Shown: positions 17,033-26,017 of the stretch, piece by piece
Layout: every line of letters starts with the position of its first letter
How positions within the stretch are numbered: position 1 is the stretch's first letter
Source: Maribacter algarum (ex Zhang et al. 2020)
GTDB lineage: Bacteria; Bacteroidota; Bacteroidia; Flavobacteriales; Flavobacteriaceae
Direction of reading: 5' to 3'
DNA length: 64,000 nt
Assembly: GCF_005885635.1 (NCBI RefSeq)
Contig: NZ_VATY01000001.1
Location: 868,001 to 932,000 of the forward strand
Notes under the pieces: generated by a model
Databases searched by the model: none
What the model saw: only the letters and a program-made list of their open reading frames with translations
Told to the model about the DNA's origin: nothing
Translations under genes and position numbers: made by a program

Positions 17033-18673
17033 ATGAAGAAGGCACACAAATTATTCTTAATTCAAATTTCGGTGGCTGTAGTCCTATTTGTTGTCCTAGC
17101 ATCTCTAACAAAAACCTTCTTTTATAAAGACGAGAATATCAAAGGCTATTTAGCCATTAATGACGGAGTAAAAGAAATGGCAGGTACTTCTAGTGATTTT
17201 TTAGATACTTTAATTGTAAGAAATGATGTTACTTTCGATCCAACTAGCGGTAAGGAATTAGAAAGGGTTTTTAAGCATCTTAAGTATTCGAATAAAGAAA
17301 AATTCTTGTTCGTTGGATCTTCACAACTTCGTGTTATTCAAGGTGAGAACACTTCAGTTTCGTATGAAAGTTTAGTTACCAAAAAGTTCGAAAAATTTTC
17401 CAATGGTCGATTTCAAGTTTATAATTTGTCCTTAGGAGGAATGAGCAACCCCGAAAAGTTAATTGTATCTAAGAAAGCATCCGAGGTGTTGAAACCTGAA
17501 AATGTTTTGATATCCGTTACGCCATGGGATTGCCTCTTAGATAAAATCAGACTAGGTGTTACTACTATCGAAAATCAGAAATTTACCAATCGTCCGAACC
17601 TTGTTGAAGATTTAGAATATGCCGAAAATGATTTACTTTTTCCTTTAAATGTAAATCAGAAAATTACTGAGAGAATTGAAAATACCATTGATAAAAGCTT
17701 GACGATTTACTCCAAAAGAACAGGAATTAAACAATGGCTAAATGATGAATTCGAAAAGGCTATAAACCCAACCAATGATTCATTAGATAACACAAATGAA
17801 GTTCCAACCTCTTCAATAGCAGACTATTGGTTGACCCTACACCAAGATTTGGACAATAGATTTGGCTGGGACAATAAGGTCTACAAAACAGGGAAACGCT
17901 CGCTAAAAATAGTCAATGCGGAAGGTAAAAGGGCCAGATGGTTGGGCACCCCAATCTCTTTAGAAATACCAACAGAAACTTTTGAATTCGAGGGATGGAG
18001 TAAATCAGATAGTGTTACTGTTAGTAAAACAGGACTATACGCAATAGATTATCAAATAACATTTATAGATGATACCAAGCAGTGGTATCTCGATAATTTA
18101 ATATTCGAAAATGGAACGCATGATTGGGAGCAAGTAAAGACCACGGTGACTTTTGATAAAAAGGTTAAAACCATAAAACCTGTTTTAATGTTTTTTGAGG
18201 GGAAAGGAACCGTTTGGTTTGATGATATAAAAGCTTTTCCAATTATTGATGGTATAAAAAGTGAAAATATTATACCCAACCCTAGTGCAGAAATTGAACT
18301 AACAGAAAGACAAGATACCTCGTATACATATAGCGAGGAAGAATGGGTTAAAATACGAGAAAATATCTTTTCCGTAATCGATTATTTATCGTCTAATCAG
18401 GCCGAAAATAAGTATTTGTTGCTCACCCCATTCTGGCACACTGATAAAAAATCAGCCTACCCTCAAAAAGCAGAATATGAAAATCTTGTAAATGCAGTTA
18501 AGCAGTACTGTGAGCAAAAAAATGTGAAATGTATTGATGCCTCATATATTTTAAACGAAGATGACTTTGGAATCTACGCGGCTGGATCTGTGCGAGATAA
18601 AATAGATGTTTTGCACTTTGGTGTTCGAGCTCATGAAGAGCTGGCAAAATTTATAATTGAAAAATTAAATTAA
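17033..18673 (+). CDS. Membrane-anchored SGNH acyltransferase/hydrolase with inserted CBM-like module
   Basis: The 546-residue protein has an N-terminal membrane anchor (about 8-28) and an extracytoplasmic SGNH-type domain. The nucleophile block is FVGSSQLR (residues 93-100) and the D-x-x-H pair is D525/H528 in DVLHFG at the C-terminus. Between them, about residues 262-415, lies a beta-rich stretch resembling CBM4_9-like jelly rolls. Its marks are GKRSLKI near the start, WFDDIKAFPI near the end and NPSAEIE. The adjacent MBOAT gene suggests this is the periplasmic half of a polysaccharide O-acetylation system, analogous to AlgJ/AlgX. The inserted module could hold the glycan acceptor. Confidence 0.75.
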   Translation: MKKAHKLFLIQISVAVVLFVVLASLTKTFFYKDENIKGYLAINDGVKEMAGTSSDFLDTLIVRNDVTFDPTSGKELERVFKHLKYSNKEKFLFVGSSQLRVIQGENTSVSYESLVTKKFEKFSNGRFQVYNLSLGGMSNPEKLIVSKKASEVLKPENVLISVTPWDCLLDKIRLGVTTIENQKFTNRPNLVEDLEYAENDLLFPLNVNQKITERIENTIDKSLTIYSKRTGIKQWLNDEFEKAINPTNDSLDNTNEVPTSSIADYWLTLHQDLDNRFGWDNKVYKTGKRSLKIVNAEGKRARWLGTPISLEIPTETFEFEGWSKSDSVTVSKTGLYAIDYQITFIDDTKQWYLDNLIFENGTHDWEQVKTTVTFDKKVKTIKPVLMFFEGKGTVWFDDIKAFPIIDGIKSENIIPNPSAEIELTERQDTSYTYSEEEWVKIRENIFSVIDYLSSNQAENKYLLLTPFWHTDKKSAYPQKAEYENLVNAVKQYCEQKNVKCIDASYILNEDDFGIYAAGSVRDKIDVLHFGVRAHEELAKFIIEKLN

Positions 18674-18769
18674 GAATAGTCATTGCAAAGAAGAAAAGGT
18701 CTTCAACACTTAAAGCGCCACAGATAACCTAGTCGGTATTTCCAGCAATTTCTTAGAAAAAATGAAGAG

Positions 18770-18841
18770 TAGCCCCGGCAAGAATCGAACTTGCATCTAA
18801 AGTTTAGGAAACTTCTATTCTATCCATTGAACTACGGGGCC
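18770..18841 (-). tRNA. tRNA-Arg (anticodon CCT)
   Basis: Read on the minus strand, the 72 bases fold as a complete cloverleaf. The acceptor stem is GGCCCCG with CGGGGCT, the D stem GTTC with GAAT, and the anticodon stem GAAGT with ACTTT around loop TTCCTAA. The T arm is GCAAG-TTCGATT-CTTGC. Anticodon CCT reads AGG. CCA is not encoded. Confidence 0.95.
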
Positions 18842-18970
18842 AAAAAATGATGGAAAAGCTAAAATAGAATTTTTTAGTTATTGGTAAAAATTAGTCCCAA
18901 CTAATTCAACTTGTACTTTATCATTGTGCAAATCTTAACTATCTTAAGGTTCTAAATCCAAGAGAACCAA

Positions 18971-20803
18971 ATGACCCTCTCCCCTTGGGATATCGGAATT
19001 GTAATTGCCTATGTCGTCGGTGTACTTGCCCTCGGTTTTTACCTTTCCAAAAAGTCATCGAAAAATCTAGAGTCCTATTTCCTTGGAGGCAATGAATTAC
19101 CATGGTACTATCTCGGCCTAAGTAATGCTTCCGGAATGTTCGATATTTCGGGAACGATGTGGAGTGTTGGTATTCTTTTTGTCTATGGGTTGAAAAGTGC
19201 TTGGCTTCCGTGGCTTTGGCCTGTATGGAATCAGGTTTTTGTCTTCGTCTATCTCGCCATTTGGATGCGGCGTTCCAATGTCATGACGGGTGCAGAATGG
19301 ATAACCTTCCGTTTCGGGGATGGAAAAGGGGCCAAACTCTCTCATATTATCATCGTTATTTTTGCCGTAATCAGTGTTCTAGGATTTATAGCTTACTTCT
19401 TCGAAGGAATCGGAAAATACTGCACCGCTATTCTCCCTTGGGATATGGCTTTTGAATTCCTAGGTTATAAAGTTTCATCGGCCCGAAGCTATGCTTTGAT
19501 TGTTTGTGGACTGACTTCTTTGTATACCGTCAAAGGAGGAATGCATAGTGTGGTGGCTACAGAAGTAATGCAGTTCGTTATTATGACCATTGCCTGTATT
19601 GGAGTGGGAATTGTGGCGTATACCATGGTCACTCCGGAACAGATTGCCACGGTGGTTCCTGAAACATGGGATAAACTTTCGTTCAGTTGGAATCTTGATT
19701 TGGATTGGAGCAATTCGGCCTTTCCCCAAGTAAACGAAAAAATAGCCTCTGACGGATTTGACCTATTCGGTTTACTATTTATTATGATGGTTCTCAAAGG
19801 TGTTTTTGCTTCGATTGCAGGGCCCGTACCCAGCTATGACATGCAACGGGTTCTAGCCACACGAACTCCTGCTGAGGCAGCAAAAATGAGTTTTTTAACT
19901 GTTTGTGTCTTATACCTTCCCCGTTATTTTATGATTATCGGTTTTGCCCTTTTAGCACTGGTCTTCCTTGGCCCCGAATTAACCGCAATGGGTGATGCCA
20001 TCGACTTTGAGCAGGTACTACCGATGGCTATCAACAAGTTTCTTCCGGTAGGATTAAAAGGTCTAATGTTGGCAGGTTTTCTTGCCGCCTTTATGGGTAC
20101 ATTCGCTGCTTTTGTCAATTCCGCTCCAGCCTATATCGTTAATGATATTTATAAGAAATATATCAATCCCGGTGCTCCCGATAAAAAGTTGGTAAAATTG
20201 AGTATTATCTATTCTTTGGTTTTGGTGATGGTTGGTATCATCTTCGGGTTCAATGCAGGTTCCTTGAATACATTGATTCTCTGGTTGAGTTCCTCACTTT
20301 ATGGCGGATATGTTGCAGCCAATGTTTTAAAATGGATATGGTGGCGCTTTTCAGGAAATGGTTATTTCTGGGGGATGCTCTTCGGATTAATAGGTTCTAC
20401 AGTAAAGTTTATCTTCTTCCCGAACTACGTCGACATTTTTGTATTCCCATTGATTTTTGCCTTCGCTTTCTTAGGATGCATTATTGGAACTTTCTTGGAA
20501 CCGTTGCCCAACAAAGAACAGGTGAAACGGTTCTATAAACAAACCAACCCTTGGGGGTTCTGGGGGCCGATAAAAAAGGAGGTTATGGCAGAAGATTCCA
20601 GCTTTGTTCCTAACTTAGATTTCAAACGCGATACATTCAACATCATCGTCGGAATTGTCTGGCAGATGGCACAAGTGGTTATACCTATGTATTTTATGCT
20701 ACGACAGAATACCGAAATGGTTATCTGGAGCGGTATTTTGATTCTTACGAGTGTACTGTTGAAAAAATATTGGTGGGATAATTTGAAAGAAATTGAGAAC
20801 TAA
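18971..20803 (+). CDS. Sodium/solute symporter (SSS family)
   Basis: The 610-residue polytopic protein has about 13-14 membrane segments. It shows the SSS signatures near the N-terminus (KNLESYFLGGNELPWYYLGLS) and in the core (AGFLAAFMGTFAAFVNSAPAYIVNDIY). The C-terminal extension after residue 500 includes two more hydrophobic segments. SSS transporters import sugars, sialic acid, vitamins or amino acids with sodium. It is the first gene of a four-gene operon; the DUF4434 gene starts on the base after its stop. The AGE epimerase in the operon suggests a sugar substrate, by inference. Confidence 0.9.
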   Translation: MTLSPWDIGIVIAYVVGVLALGFYLSKKSSKNLESYFLGGNELPWYYLGLSNASGMFDISGTMWSVGILFVYGLKSAWLPWLWPVWNQVFVFVYLAIWMRRSNVMTGAEWITFRFGDGKGAKLSHIIIVIFAVISVLGFIAYFFEGIGKYCTAILPWDMAFEFLGYKVSSARSYALIVCGLTSLYTVKGGMHSVVATEVMQFVIMTIACIGVGIVAYTMVTPEQIATVVPETWDKLSFSWNLDLDWSNSAFPQVNEKIASDGFDLFGLLFIMMVLKGVFASIAGPVPSYDMQRVLATRTPAEAAKMSFLTVCVLYLPRYFMIIGFALLALVFLGPELTAMGDAIDFEQVLPMAINKFLPVGLKGLMLAGFLAAFMGTFAAFVNSAPAYIVNDIYKKYINPGAPDKKLVKLSIIYSLVLVMVGIIFGFNAGSLNTLILWLSSSLYGGYVAANVLKWIWWRFSGNGYFWGMLFGLIGSTVKFIFFPNYVDIFVFPLIFAFAFLGCIIGTFLEPLPNKEQVKRFYKQTNPWGFWGPIKKEVMAEDSSFVPNLDFKRDTFNIIVGIVWQMAQVVIPMYFMLRQNTEMVIWSGILILTSVLLKKYWWDNLKEIEN

Positions 20804-21733
20804 ATGCAAATAACAGGAACCTTTCTAGACGAAATCAGCCACGATATACCACATCAAAATTGGGGTGCCAAAGAGTGGGATGCCGATTTTGCCCACATGA
20901 AAAAGATGGGTATCGATACCGTAATTTTGATTCGTTCCGGATATCAAAGGTTTCTGACGTACCCCTCGTTGTATTTGTTAAATCAACAAGGTTGTTTTGA
21001 ACCTCCTGTTGACTTGGTGAAGCTCTATCTAGAATTGTCAAACAAATATGGTATGACATTCTATTTCGGCACATATGATAGTGGTAAATATTGGGAGACA
21101 GGAGATATGCGGCATGAAATCGATGTCAATCTTCATGTTATTGAAGAGGTTTACAAAATCTATGGTCATTACAAGAGTTTTGGCGGATGGTATTTAAGCT
21201 TGGAGTTAAGTAGAAAGACCAAATGGGCAATAGATTCCATCACCAAATTAGGGAATCAGTGCAAAGCTGTCAGTGATGGCTTGCCCGTTCTAATTTCCCC
21301 ATGGATAGATGGGAAAAAAGCCGTTTTGGCTTCTACAAATCAAGTCACAAAAGATGCATCGGTCTCGCTAAATGAACACGAAAAAGAATGGAATGAGATT
21401 TTTGATGGCATCAAAGAAAGCGTAGATATGGTCGCCTTTCAAGATGGTCATGTGGCTTATGGAGATTTAGAAGATTATCTGAGATTGAACAAAGCCTTAG
21501 CAGATACACATGGACTCATATCTTGGACAAATTCCGAATCGTTTGACCGCGACATGCCGATAAAATTTCTTCCCATTAAATGGGAAAAACTATTGTTCAA
21601 ACTTGAGGCTGCTAAACGTGCAGGTTGTGAAAAGGCGATTACGTTTGAATTTTCACATTTTATGAGTCCACTGTCGGCTTATCCGCAGGCAGGACATTTG
21701 TACAATAGATATATGGAGCACTTTTCAAAATGA
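20804..21733 (+). CDS. DUF4434 TIM-barrel protein
   Basis: The 309-residue protein matches DUF4434, a glycoside-hydrolase-like TIM barrel of Bacteroidota: the ITGTFLDEI start, the W-D-x-D-F-A-H-M-K-K-M-G-I-D-T-V strand and helix, and GWYLSLELSRK. Candidate acidic residues sit at barrel-strand ends, but no catalytic pair is established for this family. There is no signal peptide, so it acts in the cytosol, on whatever the upstream symporter brings in. Its start directly follows the symporter stop, and its end overlaps the epimerase start by four bases (ATGA). Confidence 0.75.
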   Translation: MQITGTFLDEISHDIPHQNWGAKEWDADFAHMKKMGIDTVILIRSGYQRFLTYPSLYLLNQQGCFEPPVDLVKLYLELSNKYGMTFYFGTYDSGKYWETGDMRHEIDVNLHVIEEVYKIYGHYKSFGGWYLSLELSRKTKWAIDSITKLGNQCKAVSDGLPVLISPWIDGKKAVLASTNQVTKDASVSLNEHEKEWNEIFDGIKESVDMVAFQDGHVAYGDLEDYLRLNKALADTHGLISWTNSESFDRDMPIKFLPIKWEKLLFKLEAAKRAGCEKAITFEFSHFMSPLSAYPQAGHLYNRYMEHFSK

Positions 21734-22893
21734 AAAAATACGCTGAAATATACGGAAACGAATTGCTCAATGAGGTCATTCCCTTTTGGGAAAAATATTC
21801 CCTAGACAAAGAATATGGTGGCTATTTTACATGTCTTACTGAAAAGGGTGAAATTTATGATACCGATAAGTTTATTTGGTTGCAAGCACGACAAACATGG
21901 CTCTTCTCATTGCTATACCAATTGGTACAAAAAAAAGAAAGTTGGAAAAAAATAGCTTTATTGGGCGCAGATTTTTTAAAAAAGTATGGCCGAGATACAA
22001 ATGGAGACTGGTACTTTTCTTTAAACCAACAAGGACAACCTTTAGTACAACCGTATAACATTTTTTCGGACTGTTTTGCAGCCATGGCCTTTGGGAAACT
22101 AAATGAAATTGATCCGAAAAGTGAGTATGCAGAAATTGCAAAATCCACTTTTGAAAATATTCTGAGAAGGCAGAACAATCCGAAAGGGAAGTACAACAAA
22201 GTGTATCCCAAAAGTCGAAATCTTCAAAACTTCGCACTACCCATGATTCTTTGTAATCTTTCTTTGGAATTGGAACCCTTATTAGGTTCTGAAAGGGTTT
22301 CCGAGGTAACCGACTCCGTTATAGATTTGGTCATGAATACCTTTTACGATAAGAAAAGTGGACTCGTTTTAGAAAATGTTTCTGCCCAAGGGGAATTCGT
22401 TGATAATTTTGAAGGTCGTTTGTTAAATCCGGGTCATGCTATCGAAGCCATGTGGTTTATTATGAATCTGGGTATTCGAAAAAATGATTCTGAATTAGTT
22501 GAAAAAGCAGAAAAAATCATGTTTCAACAATTGGATCACGGTTGGGACGAAAAATACGGAGGTATCTTCTATTTCATGGATATCAAGGGTCATCCCCCAC
22601 AACAACTAGAACATGACCAGAAACTCTGGTGGGTGCATTTGGAAACTCTTGTAGCTCTGGCTAAGATTTACGCATACAACCAAAATCCCAAAGCAGCAGA
22701 GTGGTTTAAAATAGTACACGACTACTCGTGGAATCACTTTCGAGACAAAGCAAACGGTGGCGAATGGTACGGATATCTCAATCGGCAAGGAGAGGTCAGT
22801 TTGAACCTCAAAGGAGGTAAATGGAAAGGTTGTTTTCATGTTCCAAGAGCATTGTTGGAAGTTTGGAAAACACTCGAAAAAACAGAAAGATGA
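21730..22893 (+). CDS. AGE-family sugar 2-epimerase
   Basis: The 387-residue cytosolic protein has the alpha/alpha-barrel features of N-acylglucosamine 2-epimerase (AGE/RenBP). The two catalytic-type histidines are visible: H236 in NPGHAIEAMWF and H370 in KGCFHVPRALLEVW. The conserved HDQKLWWVHLE block lies between them. AGE enzymes interconvert GlcNAc and ManNAc; relatives epimerise mannose, cellobiose or mannobiose, and the sequence does not settle which. It overlaps both neighbours by four bases, a tightly coupled operon with SSS, DUF4434 and the FAD oxidoreductase. Confidence 0.88.
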   Translation: MKKYAEIYGNELLNEVIPFWEKYSLDKEYGGYFTCLTEKGEIYDTDKFIWLQARQTWLFSLLYQLVQKKESWKKIALLGADFLKKYGRDTNGDWYFSLNQQGQPLVQPYNIFSDCFAAMAFGKLNEIDPKSEYAEIAKSTFENILRRQNNPKGKYNKVYPKSRNLQNFALPMILCNLSLELEPLLGSERVSEVTDSVIDLVMNTFYDKKSGLVLENVSAQGEFVDNFEGRLLNPGHAIEAMWFIMNLGIRKNDSELVEKAEKIMFQQLDHGWDEKYGGIFYFMDIKGHPPQQLEHDQKLWWVHLETLVALAKIYAYNQNPKAAEWFKIVHDYSWNHFRDKANGGEWYGYLNRQGEVSLNLKGGKWKGCFHVPRALLEVWKTLEKTER

Positions 22894-24746
22894 AAAAGCT
22901 ATATTTCTCTTTTCTCACTCTTTTGATAATCTATACTGTTTCGGCTCAGAAGGAAGTAGACATTTTGATTATTGGAGGTGGTGCTGGCGGAACCTCAGCT
23001 GGCATTCAATCAGCGCGAATGGGCGCCAAGGTTCAAATCATAGAGGCTACGCCATGGCTCGGTGGAATGTTGACTTCAGCCGGAGTATCAGCAATAGATG
23101 GCAACCATGAAATGCCATCTGGAATTTGGGGAGAGTTTCGCCAAAAACTGCGAGACCATTATGGCGATGCAGAAGCTTTGGCCACAGGTTGGGTGAGTCA
23201 TACGCTGTTTGAACCTTCTGTAGGCAATCAAATACTTCAGGAAATGGCTACCATTCCCAATCTGGACATTGCTTTTAATGCCATGTATACAAATATAGAT
23301 AACGACGGAGACGGTTGGTCCGTTACCTACAAACAAAAGGGAAAGACCTATACTACCAGAGCAAAACTTCTAATGGATGCAACGGAAATCGGAGAATTGC
23401 TTCCCCTTGTTGGAGCTGATTTTCGTCTCGGGATGGATTCCCAATCAGATACTGGCGAAAAAGAAGCTCCGGAGACTGGGAATTCCATAGTTCAAGACTT
23501 GACTTATGTACTAATCCTAAAAGATGTTTCAGGAGATTCCCGCCTTCGCGGGAATGACAAAAAGGGTTTGGTGAAAAAACCTAAGAATTACGACCCTAAA
23601 GCTTATGAATGTGCTTGTAAAAGAGAAAACGGGGAAATGTTTAATGCAGTTTCCAATTGTCAGCAAATGCTGAATTATGGTAAACTACCCAACAACAAGT
23701 ACATGATGAATTGGCCCAATTGCGGCAATGATTTTTATCTGAATTGGCCTGAACTGAATGCAAGCAAAAGAAAAGAAAAATTAAAAGAGGCCAAAGCCTT
23801 TACACAAGGATTCGTCTATTATATTCAAAACGAACTCGGGTTCAAAAACCTAAGGGTAGCCGAGGAGTTTCCGACCAAAGATAATTTTCCGATGATTCCC
23901 TATGACCGTGAAGCACGAAGAATTAAGGGCAAAACATTTTTGACCGTAGACCATCTCGAAAAACCTTATGATTTCGACCTCTATAAAACAGGAGTCGCAG
24001 TAGGAGATTATCCCATCGACCACCACCACGATAAAAATCCTGATGCGCCTGAAATCGAATTTATAAATATCAAGGTACCAAGTTACAATATACCTCTCGG
24101 GAGTTTGATTCCGGAAAAAGTAGAAAATTTCATAGTTGCTGAAAAAAATATCAGTGTATCGAATATCGTAAACGGAGCCACCAGACTTCAGCCAGTAGTA
24201 TTAGGTATTGGTCAAGCTGCAGGCACTTTGGCAGCAATGTCCGTAAAAGAAGATAAAAAACCCTCTGAAGTTTCTGTTCGTAAAGTTCAAAACGCGTTGC
24301 TTGAAAGCAATGCGTATTTGATGCCCTTTATCGATGTTAAAAAAGAGGATGACGGTTTTGCAGAAATGCAGCGTATCGGGGCGGCTGGAGTGTTAAAAGG
24401 TTTTGGGGTTCCCTATAAATGGGCCAATCAAACTTGGTTTTATCCAGAACGAATCGTTTCGGAATATGAATGGAAATCAGGGATGTTACCCTATTATCCT
24501 GAACTTGAAAAAATTCCTGCCTCAGGTAAGGCGATTACGCTTGAATTTCTTCATGCCGTAATGAACGAATTAGACGGGTTTGCTTCCTATTCAGGACTTG
24601 TTAAAGATTGGTTTGATTTTTACAAAACAAAACCCTTTGATGTAAAAGCTCCACTAAATCGGAGAAAGGTGAGTATTATCACGGATCAAATCTTTAATCC
24701 GTTTTCTATGGAAATTGATTTTGAAGGAAACCTCAAGACAGACTAA
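22890..24746 (+). CDS. Exported FAD-dependent oxidoreductase (PF12831 type)
   Basis: The ATG at 22890 is chosen (four-base overlap with the epimerase stop). It gives 618 residues with a signal peptide ending TVSAQ; an ATG at 22821 lies inside the epimerase and is rejected. The FAD motif GGGAGGTSAGIQSARMG follows immediately, then the GGMLTSAGVSAIDG block and the FIVAEKNISVS...GATRLQP block typical of FAD_oxidored proteins. Residues 213-225 (SGDSRLRGND) derive from a palindromic repeat inserted in frame. It probably oxidises a sugar or glycoside outside the cytoplasm. Relatives are often misnamed xanthan lyase. Its stop overlaps that of the convergent TRAP gene. Confidence 0.85.
   Translation: MKKLYFSFLTLLIIYTVSAQKEVDILIIGGGAGGTSAGIQSARMGAKVQIIEATPWLGGMLTSAGVSAIDGNHEMPSGIWGEFRQKLRDHYGDAEALATGWVSHTLFEPSVGNQILQEMATIPNLDIAFNAMYTNIDNDGDGWSVTYKQKGKTYTTRAKLLMDATEIGELLPLVGADFRLGMDSQSDTGEKEAPETGNSIVQDLTYVLILKDVSGDSRLRGNDKKGLVKKPKNYDPKAYECACKRENGEMFNAVSNCQQMLNYGKLPNNKYMMNWPNCGNDFYLNWPELNASKRKEKLKEAKAFTQGFVYYIQNELGFKNLRVAEEFPTKDNFPMIPYDREARRIKGKTFLTVDHLEKPYDFDLYKTGVAVGDYPIDHHHDKNPDAPEIEFINIKVPSYNIPLGSLIPEKVENFIVAEKNISVSNIVNGATRLQPVVLGIGQAAGTLAAMSVKEDKKPSEVSVRKVQNALLESNAYLMPFIDVKKEDDGFAEMQRIGAAGVLKGFGVPYKWANQTWFYPERIVSEYEWKSGMLPYYPELEKIPASGKAITLEFLHAVMNELDGFASYSGLVKDWFDFYKTKPFDVKAPLNRRKVSIITDQIFNPFSMEIDFEGNLKTD
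23536..23555 (+). repeat. dRS3-like palindromic repeat, copy 1 (intragenic)
   Basis: ATTCCCGC and GCGGGAAT form a perfect eight-pair stem around CTTC, with G before and GACA after. It lies in frame inside the FAD oxidoreductase gene and encodes the SGDSRLRGND peptide. Confidence 0.85.
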
Positions 24747-26017
24747 TCCGTGAACAAACCAGGAAGCCAAAGCGATATTTCAGGAATTAAAGTAACTAAA
24801 ACCAATACTCCCAAACTCACCAATAAAAATGGAAAGCCAGCTTTACTAACCTTTCCAATGGAAACTTTTCCGATACTTGATGCCACGAAAAGGCAAACTC
24901 CAACTGGTGGTGTTGTTAGACCTATAATCAAGTTCAATACAGCAATTACAGCGAAATGAATAGGGTCAACATCTACAGCAATTGCAACTTTCAATAAAAT
25001 TGGAAACAGAATTAGTAATGCAGCAATGGTTTCCATAAAAGTGCCGACAGCTATTAGTAACAGATTAATCAACAAAAGAACGACATACTTGTTAGAGCTA
25101 AAACCCAGTATCTCACTGGATATCGTTTGTGGAATATGTTCTGTAATTAAAATATATCCAAATAAATTCGCGAAGCCGACCAAAACCATTAATGATGCGG
25201 AAGTCTTCATCGAATCGAGAATCACAACCTGCACATTCTTAAAGTTCAACTTTTTATAAACGAAACGACCCACTACCAAAGCATACAAAACTGCCACAAT
25301 CGAAGCTTCCGTTGGGGTAAAGATGCCCCCAATAATTCCGAAGAGAATGATAAAGGTCATTAATAATGACCAGAATGTATCTACAAAACCGCGAGCAACC
25401 TGGCCAAAACTGCTTTTGGGATGCTTGGGATAATTCTTTTTTCGAGCAATGAAATAGGCCACGACCATCAAGCCAACTCCCAATAACAATCCTGGAATGG
25501 CTCCCGCCAAGAATAACTTCCCAACGGAAAGTCCGCTTAAAGTAGCCGCAATAATCATGGGCACACTAGGTGGAATAATTGGCCCAACCGTTGAGGATGC
25601 CGCGGTTACGGCACATGAAAAATCTGCATCGTAGCCTTCCTTTTTCATTGCCGGAATCATCACCGAACCCATACTTGCCGTATCGGAAATTGCGGTGCCC
25701 GAAATACCTGCGAACAACATTGAGGCTCCAATATTCACTAGCGAAAGTCCACCTCGAATATGACCCATCAAATGATTGCAGAACGAGATTATCTTTTCAG
25801 TCAACCCACCCTGATTCATAAGATTTCCGGCGATTATAAATCCCGGTATACTCAATAGTACAAAAACATCAATGCCCGAATACATTTTCATAGGCATCAA
25901 AATTAACGGAATTCCAGCACCGATTAAATAAACCAAGCATGCCAGCCCTAAAGCAAAAGCTATGGGATACCGAAGTACGAGGGCAACTACGAATACAATT
26001 ACGAGAATCCAAATCAT
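24743..26017 (-). CDS. dctM: TRAP transporter large permease (DctM)
   Basis: The 424-residue protein has about twelve hydrophobic segments and the DctM family hallmarks: the GGLTEKIISFCNHLMGHIRGGLSLVNI-type helical block, SGTAISDTASMGSVMIPAMK, and TVGPIIPPSVPMIIAA. It is the sodium-coupled membrane subunit of a tripartite ATP-independent transporter for small organic acids. It overlaps the small permease gene by four bases. It is the last gene of the minus-strand operon, and its stop overlaps the convergent FAD oxidoreductase stop. The neighbouring enzymes suggest a sugar-acid-derived substrate. Confidence 0.95.
   Translation of the reverse strand: MIWILVIVFVVALVLRYPIAFALGLACLVYLIGAGIPLILMPMKMYSGIDVFVLLSIPGFIIAGNLMNQGGLTEKIISFCNHLMGHIRGGLSLVNIGASMLFAGISGTAISDTASMGSVMIPAMKKEGYDADFSCAVTAASSTVGPIIPPSVPMIIAATLSGLSVGKLFLAGAIPGLLLGVGLMVVAYFIARKKNYPKHPKSSFGQVARGFVDTFWSLLMTFIILFGIIGGIFTPTEASIVAVLYALVVGRFVYKKLNFKNVQVVILDSMKTSASLMVLVGFANLFGYILITEHIPQTISSEILGFSSNKYVVLLLINLLLIAVGTFMETIAALLILFPILLKVAIAVDVDPIHFAVIAVLNLIIGLTTPPVGVCLFVASSIGKVSIGKVSKAGFPFLLVSLGVLVLVTLIPEISLWLPGLFTD

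Noticed and set aside
18770-18841. tRNA-Arg as the attachment site of a genomic island
   Set aside because: No integrase gene and no duplicated tRNA 3' end was found by eye elsewhere in the window. The catabolic genes lie on the 5' side of the tRNA, not the usual 3' side.
22821-22889. Upstream ATG extension of the FAD oxidoreductase
   Set aside because: It lies within the epimerase coding sequence and would bury the signal peptide behind 23 residues.
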